Shown here: piece by piece, positions 6,890-11,524 of the stretch | Layout: every line of letters begins with the position of its first letter | Position numbering within the stretch: the stretch's first letter is position 1 | Position numbers and translations under genes: made by a program | Origin: Pseudomonadota bacterium | Lineage (GTDB): Bacteria; Pseudomonadota; Gammaproteobacteria; Burkholderiales; Thiobacillaceae | Length of the DNA: 11,524 nucleotides | Assembly (NCBI GenBank): GCA_021791235.1 | Contig: JAJYXA010000302.1 | Coordinates: 1-11,524 of the forward strand | Direction of reading: 5' to 3' | The notes under the pieces: generated by a model | The model's database searches: none | Seen by the model: the letters and a program-made list of their open reading frames with translations, nothing else | Told to the model about the DNA's origin: nothing

Positions 6890-6901
6890 GGTGGTCGGGC
6901 G

Positions 6902-6929
6902 ATGATAGCAGGCTTGGGTCGTGCCAGAA
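6902..6929 (-). promoter_or_regulatory. Probable nadB promoter with extended -10
   Basis: On the minus strand, TGCTATCAT (6910-6902) is an extended -10 element (TGn plus TATCAT). The -35 region is weak (TTCTGG, 6929-6924, 16-base spacing). Only 12 bases separate the -10 from the nadB ATG, so the leader would be about 5-6 bases, too short for a normal ribosome-binding site. Confidence 0.45.
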
Positions 6930-6944
6930 TAACCCTGTTCGGGG

Positions 6945-6972
6945 TGAACTTTTCTGCCCCGATCCGCTCACA
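6945..6972 (+). promoter_or_regulatory. Sigma-E-like (autoregulatory) promoter upstream of rpoE
   Basis: TGAACTT (6945-6951) differs at one position from the sigma-E -35 consensus GGAACTT. TCACA (6968-6972) fits the TCNNA-type -10 after 16 bases. Transcription would start near 6978-6980, about 50 bases before rpoE. rpoE operons are commonly autoregulated by such a promoter, which raises the prior. The assignment rests on motif and spacing only. Confidence 0.5.
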
Positions 6973-6986
6973 CGTTCCGGAAGGTG
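6971..6986 (+). promoter_or_regulatory. Imperfect 16-base palindrome in the rpoE leader, operator-like
   Basis: CACGTTCCGGAAGGTG is palindromic except for one symmetric position (G6974/G6983), with a perfect TTCCGGAA core (6975-6982). It begins at the -10 of the sigma-E-like promoter, and its left part occupies the -35 position of the downstream TATACT promoter. That is a natural place for a repressor. No regulator is identified; a stress sigma factor binding site is an unlikely alternative. Confidence 0.35.
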
Positions 6987-6994
6987 CGGTCACG

Positions 6995-7000
6995 TATACT
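6995..7000 (+). promoter_or_regulatory. Sigma-70-type -10 element for rpoE
   Basis: TATACT (6995-7000) is a near-consensus -10 located 30 bases before the rpoE ATG. There is no good -35 at 17 bases, where ACGTTC is found, so activity may depend on an activator or be weak. The AGGGAGA ribosome-binding site of rpoE follows at 7023-7029. Confidence 0.4.
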
Positions 7001-7030
7001 TTCAACACAAACAAAAAGCAGCAGGGAGAT

Positions 7031-7627
7031 ATGTCGGACCGCGAACTGGATCAGGTGTTGGTCGAACGCGCCCAGCAGGGTGACAAGCGCGCTTTCGAGC
7101 TGTTGGTGAGCAAGTATCACCGCAAGCTCGGGCGGCTGTTGTCGCGCATGGTGCGGGATGCGGCAGAGGTGGAAGATATTACGCAGGAAGCTTTTATCAA
7201 GGCCTATCGCGCGCTGCCTGGATTCCGCGGCGAGAGTGCCTTTTACACCTGGCTGTACCGCATTGCCGTGAATACCGCCAAGAATTACCTGGTCGCGCAC
7301 AAGCGCATGCCGGTGTCGAGCGATGTTCAGGCGGAAGATGCGGAGAATTACGAGGACGGCGACCTGCTGCGCGATATTGCGACGCCGGAAGCGGAACTTC
7401 AGACCAAGCAGATCGCCAAAGCAGTCAATGAGGCGGTCGATGCGTTGCCCGAGGAATTGAGGACAGCCATCACGCTGCGCGAGATCGAAGGCATGAGTTA
7501 CGAGGAAATCGCGCAGATGATGGACTGCCCGATCGGTACCGTGCGCTCGCGGATCTTCCGCGCGCGCGAGGCCATCGCCGAAAAGATACGCCCGATGCTG
7601 GGCACCAGTCAGGACAAAAGGTGGTAA
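7031..7627 (+). CDS. rpoE: RNA polymerase sigma factor RpoE (AlgU-type ECF sigma)
   Basis: This extracytoplasmic-function sigma factor directs RNA polymerase to envelope-stress genes. The 198-residue product has the family's usual length (E. coli 191, AlgU 193). It starts [29 protein letters not shown]. Region 2 covers about 25-92 ([17 protein letters not shown], then [17 protein letters not shown]), followed by an acidic linker (98-118) and region 4 at about 134-186 with the helix-turn-helix [25 protein letters not shown]. The ATG at 7031 is fixed by AGGGAGA one base before it and by homology; the reading frame happens to stay open far upstream through nadB, but that extension is antisense shadow. 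The TAA stop (7625-7627) lies inside the rseA ribosome-binding region. Four regulators and effectors follow, the classic anti-sigma operon. Confidence 0.97.
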   Translation: MSDRELDQVLVERAQQGDKRAFELLVSKYHRKLGRLLSRMVRDAAEVEDITQEAFIKAYRALPGFRGESAFYTWLYRIAVNTAKNYLVAHKRMPVSSDVQAEDAENYEDGDLLRDIATPEAELQTKQIAKAVNEAVDALPEELRTAITLREIEGMSYEEIAQMMDCPIGTVRSRIFRAREAIAEKIRPMLGTSQDKRW

Positions 7628-7629
7628 TC

Positions 7630-8175
7630 ATGTCAGCACTTCTTAAAACCGATACCCTTCCCCGGCCTGAACAGGCCGAAGACAACTGGCGTCTGCTGCT
7701 CTCCGCCGCGCTGGATGGCGAAACGGAACGGGCCGAAACGGAGGACTGCATCACGGTCCTGAAACGCGATGGGGATTTGCGACAGAGCTGGTCGGAATAC
7801 CATTTGATCGGCGATCTGATGCGGGGCGAGGCGCCTACGCAGGAGGGCTTCATGGCACGTTTCTCGGCGCGGCTGGCAGCCGAGCCGACCGTGCTTGCGC
7901 CGCGCCGGAGCGTGTGGCCGCAGCGGGTTGCCGTGGCGTCGTTTGCCTCGCTCGCGGTCTGGGGCGCGATCTCGCTCACCAGAATGATGTCGGATGAGCC
8001 TGCCACGCTGCCCATGGCGACGGCGCCAGGCTTTCAGCAGGCTTCGCTGTCGTCGGAGTCGGCAAGCGAAGACGCCCGGTTTACGCCCTATCTGGTGGCG
8101 CATCAGGAATTCGCCCCGATGACGGTGGTTTCCCCCTATCAGCCTGCGGTGGCCGTTGCGGTGGAGCCGCGCTGA
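7630..8175 (+). CDS. rseA: Anti-sigma-E factor RseA (MucA-like)
   Basis: RseA is a single-pass inner-membrane protein. Its cytoplasmic N-terminus binds and silences RpoE, and under stress it is cleaved by DegS and RseP. Residues 15-75 ([26 protein letters not shown]...[15 protein letters not shown]) match the RseA N-terminal sigma-binding domain. One hydrophobic segment at about 100-117 ([17 protein letters not shown]) follows a basic stretch, giving an inside-N topology, and about 60 periplasmic residues end the protein. At 181 residues it is a little shorter than E. coli RseA (216) and MucA (194). The ATG at 7630 is preferred over an in-frame GTG at 7621 because AAAGGTGG (7617-7624) lies at correct spacing before the ATG. 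It starts 2 bases after rpoE, and its TGA stop overlaps the rseB ATG by one base. Confidence 0.93.
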   Translation: MSALLKTDTLPRPEQAEDNWRLLLSAALDGETERAETEDCITVLKRDGDLRQSWSEYHLIGDLMRGEAPTQEGFMARFSARLAAEPTVLAPRRSVWPQRVAVASFASLAVWGAISLTRMMSDEPATLPMATAPGFQQASLSSESASEDARFTPYLVAHQEFAPMTVVSPYQPAVAVAVEPR

Positions 8176-9122
8176 TGCGAGCACTGGCTGTCTGGCGGCA
8201 GGGTTGGCTGGTTGCGGGATTTGCCGGGCTGGTATTCTTCTCCGGCGGGGCGCGTGCCGATGCCGCGGCCGACTGGCTCGACCGCGCAGCGAGTGCGGCC
8301 AAACAGCAGAATTACAGCGGCGTCTATGTCTACCATCACGGCGAGCACGTCGAGGTGCTGCGCGTGCTGCACCGTACCGATGCGAATGGCGAGCAGGCAA
8401 AAGTCGAAGTCATGGATGGTACGTCACGCCAGTTCCTGCGTATCAATAACGACGTGTACTGCCACTTGCCGGACGGCAAACATGTGCAACTTGAGCGCAA
8501 TGCGCTGCGCCGTTTCTTCCCCGACTTGCTGCCGGCCCAGCCGGCCAGCCTGCTTGATTTTTACGAGGCGAAACTGGGTGGAATCGAGCGCGTCGCAGGG
8601 CGTTCCTGCCAGGTGGTGACGCTGTCACCGCGCGATGGGTATCGGTATGCCTACAATCTGTGGCTGGACAAGCGCACAGCATTGCCGCTCAAGGCGCGTG
8701 TCGTCAACGACAGTGGCAGCGTGATCTCGATGTTCGTTTTCTCCGAAATCCAGATTGGCAAGGCGCCGGACATCCGCAACGACATGGCAGGGAAAATCAT
8801 CCAGAAAATCCATTCCGACAAACCTGTCGTGAGTGCCTGGAGCGTGACGCCGCCACCCGGATACGAGAAGGTGCAGGAGGCGGTGCGTTCGCTGCCGGGC
8901 AAACGGGCACCGGTTACCCATCTGGTGTTTTCGGATGGCCTGAGCGTATTGTCGATGTTCGTCGAACCGGAGGATCCGCAGGTGCAAAGCCTGCACGGCC
9001 TGTCGGCCGAAGGCGCGATCGGCATCTATGCCCGCGAGGTCGACGGCTACATCGTGACGACGCTGGGCGAGGTGCCGAACATGGCGCTGATCGAAACCGG
9101 CAATTCGGCGACAAGGAAGTAA
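8175..9122 (+). CDS. rseB: Sigma-E regulatory protein RseB (MucB-like)
   Basis: RseB is a periplasmic protein that binds the outer part of RseA and shields it from DegS; it is released by lipopolysaccharide or mislocalised lipoproteins. The 315-residue product begins with a signal peptide (hydrophobic 11-22, cleavage likely after A28 in ARA-DA). The large N-terminal lipid-binding domain follows (AADWLDRAASAAKQQNYSGVYVYHHG at 31 onward, typical of MucB/RseB, to about 205), then the smaller C-terminal domain that contacts RseA (from about 218, WSVTPPPGYEKV). Length matches E. coli RseB (318). Two cysteines (C96, C145) lie in the mature protein; I do not know whether they pair. The ATG overlaps the rseA stop (TGATG), an arrangement that favours translational coupling and matched amounts of RseA and RseB. 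Confidence 0.95.
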   Translation: MRALAVWRQGWLVAGFAGLVFFSGGARADAAADWLDRAASAAKQQNYSGVYVYHHGEHVEVLRVLHRTDANGEQAKVEVMDGTSRQFLRINNDVYCHLPDGKHVQLERNALRRFFPDLLPAQPASLLDFYEAKLGGIERVAGRSCQVVTLSPRDGYRYAYNLWLDKRTALPLKARVVNDSGSVISMFVFSEIQIGKAPDIRNDMAGKIIQKIHSDKPVVSAWSVTPPPGYEKVQEAVRSLPGKRAPVTHLVFSDGLSVLSMFVEPEDPQVQSLHGLSAEGAIGIYAREVDGYIVTTLGEVPNMALIETGNSATRK

Positions 9123-9131
9123 GGGCTGCCC

Positions 9132-9572
9132 ATGCTGGAACAGACGGCCGAAGTCATACGTACCGCATCCGACGGCGTCTGGGTGCAGGCGGTCGAGCCC
9201 TCGGGCTGCGGCACCTGCGGCGGCCAGGGGTGTTCGTCGCGCCGCATCGCCGAACTTTTCCAGCGCAAGCCCCGGAATTTTCTGGTCGACTGCGACCTGG
9301 CCCTGGCACCCGGGGATCGCGTCGTCGTCGGGATTGCCGATGGCAGCGTGCTCAAAAGCGCATTGCGTGTCTACGGCCTGCCGCTGGGCCTGATGCTGGC
9401 CGGCGCGTTGCTGGCGCAGGCCATCCAGCCCGGTGACGGATCCGCGCTCGTTGGCATGCTGGTCGGGGGCGCGGTGGGCTGGGTGGCGGCGCGAGGCGGC
9501 CGGACGGCGCGCCCGGTGGTACTCCGACGCGAAGACAAAATCCTGTTTCAAATGATGAAAGGACAGCCATGA
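9132..9572 (+). CDS. rseC: RseC/MucC family inner-membrane protein
   Basis: RseC proteins are small inner-membrane proteins that modulate sigma-E; related proteins also act with the Rnf/Rsx electron-transfer complex and SoxR reduction. The 146-residue product has the family's cytoplasmic N-terminal domain with a cysteine cluster (C26, C29, C34 in CGTCGGQGC, plus C54), which suggests Fe-S or metal binding. Two membrane helices follow (about 77-98 and 103-121) and then a short basic tail. The length is close to E. coli RseC (159). The start is supported by AAGGG (9121-9125), which overlaps the rseB stop and lies 6 bases before the ATG. The TGA stop (9570-9572) overlaps the degP start as ATGA. 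Its position between rseB and degP is the usual one. Confidence 0.92.
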   Translation: MLEQTAEVIRTASDGVWVQAVEPSGCGTCGGQGCSSRRIAELFQRKPRNFLVDCDLALAPGDRVVVGIADGSVLKSALRVYGLPLGLMLAGALLAQAIQPGDGSALVGMLVGGAVGWVAARGGRTARPVVLRREDKILFQMMKGQP

Positions 9573-10960
9573 TGAAAAACGCTCTGGCGGCGATTGCGCT
9601 GGTGTTTGCCGTGTCGGTACCGGCATTGGCGAAAGATGTGATGGATGTGGCCGATCTGGTTGAAAAACAGGGGCCGGCCGTGGTCAACATCAGCACGACC
9701 AAGCTGGTGAAGCGCGGTCAGGAAGGCCTGCCGTTCGACGACGAGGGCATGCAGGAGTTTTTCCGCCGCTTCTTTCCAGGCATGCCGCAGGGTGGGCAGG
9801 GGGGGCCGGGCCCCATGCAGGAAATTCCGGCGCGTGGCGAAGGCTCGGGGTTTATCGTCAGCAACGACGGCTACATCCTGACCAATGCGCATGTGGTCAA
9901 GGGCGCGGATGAGGTGGTGGTCAAGCTTATCGACAAGCGCACCTTCACCGCCAAGGTGGTGGGGGCGGACGCGCGCACTGATGTCGCCGTCATCAAGATC
10001 ACCGCCAACAACCTGCCTGTCGTCAAGCTGGGGGATCCCACCAAGCTGCGGGTCGGCGAGGCGGTGGCAGCCATCGGTTCGCCCTTCGGTTTCGAAAACT
10101 CGGTCACGGCGGGCATCGTCTCCGCCAAGGGGCGTTCGCTGCCGTCGGAATCCTATGTGCCCTTCATCCAGACCGATGTGCCGATCAATCCCGGCAATTC
10201 GGGCGGGCCGCTGTTCAATATGAAGGGCGAAGTGGTCGGCATCAATTCGCAGATTTACAGCCGCAGCGGCGGCTACATGGGGGTGTCGTTCGCGATCCCG
10301 ATCGATGTGGCGATGGAAGTGGCGAAGCAGCTCGAGAGCGGCGGCAAGATTTCACGCGGCTGGCTGGGCGTGGTGATCCAGGAAGTGACGGCCGATCTGG
10401 CTGATTCCTTCGGCCTGGATCGTCCGCGCGGTGCGCTGGTGTCACAGGTTCAGGACGATAGCCCGGCGAGCAAGGCCGGATTGCAGGCAGCCGACGTCAT
10501 CCTGGAATTCAACGGCAAGGCCGTGGAAAACTCCAGCGACCTGCCGCGCATGGTCGGCATGGCCAAACCCGGTACCAGGATTCCGCTGCAGGTCTGGCGC
10601 AAGGGCAAACTCCAGCAACTCAACGTGGTGCTGGGTGAACTGCCTGCCGAAAACCAGCAGGCCGGCAAAGATGGCAAGGCCATGTTGCGCGGCGGGCTGG
10701 CCCTGTCGGAGCTGGGAGCGGATCAGCGGCGGGCGCTCGACCTCGACCATGGCGTGCTGGTCGCGGATGCCACGGGCGAAGCGGCGCGTGCCGGCATTCG
10801 AACCGGCGATATCATCCTGGCGGTCAACAATACCAGGATCGCCAGCGTTGAAGACTACCGCAAGGCCACCGCCGCGATACCTGTCGGCAAAAGCGCGGCG
10901 ATCCTGGTGCGTCGCGGCGACGGAACGCTCTACATTCCGCTGAAGATTTCGGGTGGGTAA
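9569..10960 (+). CDS. degP: Periplasmic serine protease/chaperone DegP (HtrA/MucD family)
   Basis: DegP-type proteases degrade and refold damaged envelope proteins. The 463-residue product has a signal peptide with likely cleavage after A21 (ALA-KD). The trypsin-like domain carries the triad H108 (LTNAHVV), D138 (RTDVAVI) and S211 (GNSGGPLF). PDZ1 spans about 265-355 (SRGWLGVVIQEV) and PDZ2 about 375-460 (GVLVADATGEAARAGIRTGDIIL). Before the protease core a Gly/Gln/Pro-rich stretch (70-92) forms the flexible loop region. There are no cysteines, unlike E. coli DegP, which has a loop disulfide. MucD of Pseudomonas is a close match in length and position. The start at 9569 has AAAGGA (9558-9563) 5 bases ahead; a second ATG follows immediately at 9572. 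It overlaps rseC and the next gene, so it belongs to the rpoE operon. Confidence 0.96.
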   Translation: MMKNALAAIALVFAVSVPALAKDVMDVADLVEKQGPAVVNISTTKLVKRGQEGLPFDDEGMQEFFRRFFPGMPQGGQGGPGPMQEIPARGEGSGFIVSNDGYILTNAHVVKGADEVVVKLIDKRTFTAKVVGADARTDVAVIKITANNLPVVKLGDPTKLRVGEAVAAIGSPFGFENSVTAGIVSAKGRSLPSESYVPFIQTDVPINPGNSGGPLFNMKGEVVGINSQIYSRSGGYMGVSFAIPIDVAMEVAKQLESGGKISRGWLGVVIQEVTADLADSFGLDRPRGALVSQVQDDSPASKAGLQAADVILEFNGKAVENSSDLPRMVGMAKPGTRIPLQVWRKGKLQQLNVVLGELPAENQQAGKDGKAMLRGGLALSELGADQRRALDLDHGVLVADATGEAARAGIRTGDIILAVNNTRIASVEDYRKATAAIPVGKSAAILVRRGDGTLYIPLKISGG

Positions 10961-11198
10961 CACGCTGACGCTCTACACGCGGGCAGGCTGCCCGCTCTGC
11001 GAGGACATGGCGGCCGAGGCCCACGCCCTGATCGCGGGAACCGGGCACGGCCTGATCCCCGTGGACGTGGATGCCGACCCCGCGCTCAAGGCGAAATACG
11101 GCTGGGAGGTCCCCTTGCTGTTCGACGGCGACACCGAGATTTGCCGTCATCAGCTGAATCTGCCTGCGATTCAGGAATGGCTGCGCGCCCACTCCTGA
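10953..11198 (+). CDS. Glutaredoxin-like small thiol-redox protein
   Basis: An 81-residue protein of the short thioredoxin-fold class (glutaredoxin family / DUF836). The active-site pair is C13-P-L-C16 in TRAGCPLCEDM, preceded by the first beta strand TLTLY. VDVDADPALKAKYG and VPLLF with the cis-proline P54 complete the fold. There is no signal peptide, so it is cytoplasmic. The only usable start is the GTG at 10953, which overlaps the degP 3' end by 8 bases; an in-frame stop lies just upstream at 10941. The ribosome-binding site is weak (GAAG, 10942-10945), so translation is probably coupled to degP. The substrate is unknown. A gene of this type between degP/mucD and lepA is, as I recall, common in betaproteobacteria. 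It is the last gene before a hairpin and lepA. Confidence 0.85.
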   Translation: MGNTLTLYTRAGCPLCEDMAAEAHALIAGTGHGLIPVDVDADPALKAKYGWEVPLLFDGDTEICRHQLNLPAIQEWLRAHS

Positions 11199-11205
11199 AA
11201 TCCGT

Positions 11206-11211
11206 TAAAAT
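11206..11211 (+). promoter_or_regulatory. Possible -10 element for lepA
   Basis: TAAAAT (11206-11211) lies just after the glutaredoxin-like gene, in the context GTTAAAATTC. Such -10s are frequent in betaproteobacteria. No -35-like hexamer lies 16-18 bases upstream (GCGCGC there). A start near 11218 would give a 45-base leader containing the hairpin at 11236-11255. Confidence 0.3.
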
Positions 11212-11235
11212 TCTGCAAGTTATCGCATCCCTTGT

Positions 11236-11259
11236 CGGGCACGGAAACGTGCCCGTTTT
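11236..11259 (+). terminator. Perfect 8-bp hairpin with GAAA tetraloop and T4 tract before lepA
   Basis: CGGGCACG (11236-11243) and CGTGCCCG (11248-11255) form an uninterrupted 8-bp stem closed by the GNRA tetraloop GAAA, then TTTT (11256-11259). It could terminate the rpoE operon. The T tract is short and the lepA GTG starts only 3 bases after it, so the same structure must also occupy the lepA ribosome-binding region. It may be a partial terminator/attenuator or a translational control element. Confidence 0.6.
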
Positions 11260-11262
11260 GCT

Positions 11263-11524
11263 GTGTCCCAGAACCTGATCCGCAATTTTTCCATCATCGC
11301 CCACATCGACCATGGCAAGTCCACCCTGGCCGACCGCCTGATCCAGCATTGTGGCGGGCTGTCCGAGCGCGAGATGGAGGCGCAGGTGCTCGATTCGATG
11401 GACCTGGAGAAGGAACGCGGCATCACCATCAAGGCACAGACCGCCGCGCTGACCTACAGGGCGCAGGACGGCCAGACCTACCGCCTGAACCTGATCGACA
11501 CCCCCGGCCACGTCGACTTTTCCT
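11263..11524 (+). CDS. lepA: Elongation factor 4 (LepA), 3'-truncated by window edge
   Basis: LepA/EF4 is a ribosome-associated translational GTPase related to EF-G, implicated in initiation and back-translocation. The first 87 residues are visible. [21 protein letters not shown] contains the G1 loop AHIDHGKST (13-21), RGITIKAQ (52-59) is the switch I region, and DTPGHVDF (79-86) is the G3 motif. The wording of these motifs is characteristic of LepA rather than EF-G or TypA. The GTG at 11263 is the only possible start: upstream in frame there is no ATG, GTG or TTG before the TAA at 11206-11208. No Shine-Dalgarno sequence precedes it; a GC-rich hairpin is there instead. Linkage of degP/mucD to lepA is conserved in Pseudomonas and many betaproteobacteria. 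lepB would be expected next, beyond the window. Confidence 0.96.
   Translation, partial: MSQNLIRNFSIIAHIDHGKSTLADRLIQHCGGLSEREMEAQVLDSMDLEKERGITIKAQTAALTYRAQDGQTYRLNLIDTPGHVDFS

Noticed and set aside
5237..7030. A long open plus-strand frame through nadB that continues into rpoE, suggesting a giant N-terminal extension of the sigma factor.
   Set aside because: It is antisense to a fully conserved nadB with intact catalytic residues. High GC keeps the opposite frame open. The ribosome-binding site and homology fix the rpoE start at 7031.
7621..7629. GTG at 7621 as the rseA start.
   Set aside because: It lies within the AAAGGTGG ribosome-binding sequence, which correctly serves the ATG at 7630.

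Overview
The window is a GC-rich (by eye about 60-65 %) stretch of ordinary bacterial chromosome. Gene order and protein sequences point to a betaproteobacterium, most likely a sulfur-oxidising or related Nitrosomonadales lineage (Thiobacillus-like). That genus is an inference from the linkage rplI-dnaB-alr, the divergent nadB / rpoE-rseABC-degP-lepA block, and a DsrC/TusE-family paralogue. I see no phage, transposon, CRISPR array, tRNA or rRNA. Nearly all of the sequence is coding. No gap between genes exceeds about 140 bases.

Layout. (1) 1-3020, plus strand: 3' part of rplI (ribosomal protein L9), a strong intrinsic terminator, then dnaB (replicative helicase) and alr (alanine racemase), which are 5 bases apart. 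The rplI-dnaB gap holds a perfect DnaA box and a promoter placed so close to dnaB that its mRNA should be leaderless. (2) 3043-4844, minus strand: a DsrC/TusE-like protein lacking both family cysteines, with its own promoter; then, read from the right, ygfZ (folate/Fe-S repair protein) directly followed by a small DUF4936-type gene. (3) 4885-5328, plus strand: a YgfX/CptA-like two-TM protein whose 3' end overlaps nadB by 65 bases in antisense. (4) 5264-6889, minus strand: nadB (L-aspartate oxidase, first step of NAD synthesis). (5) 7031-11198, plus strand: the envelope-stress operon rpoE-rseA-rseB-rseC-degP plus a glutaredoxin-like gene, all overlapping or nearly so. (6) 11263-end: start of lepA (EF4), after a hairpin.

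How the genes work together. RpoE is held at the membrane by RseA. RseB in the periplasm protects RseA and senses mislocalised lipoprotein or LPS. RseC modulates the pathway, and DegP degrades or refolds damaged periplasmic proteins. The divergent nadB/rpoE gap carries a sigma-E-like promoter, a sigma-70-like -10 element and a 16-base imperfect palindrome, suggesting autoregulation plus a second input. YgfZ, YgfX and NadB are commonly found beside this operon in beta- and gammaproteobacteria. SdhE, the usual YgfX partner, is absent here.

No wholly new multi-gene system is evident. The observations most worth following up are the cysteine-less DsrC homologue, the DnaA box with a leaderless dnaB promoter, the tetraloop hairpin that takes the place of a ribosome-binding site before lepA, and the palindrome in the rpoE promoter region.
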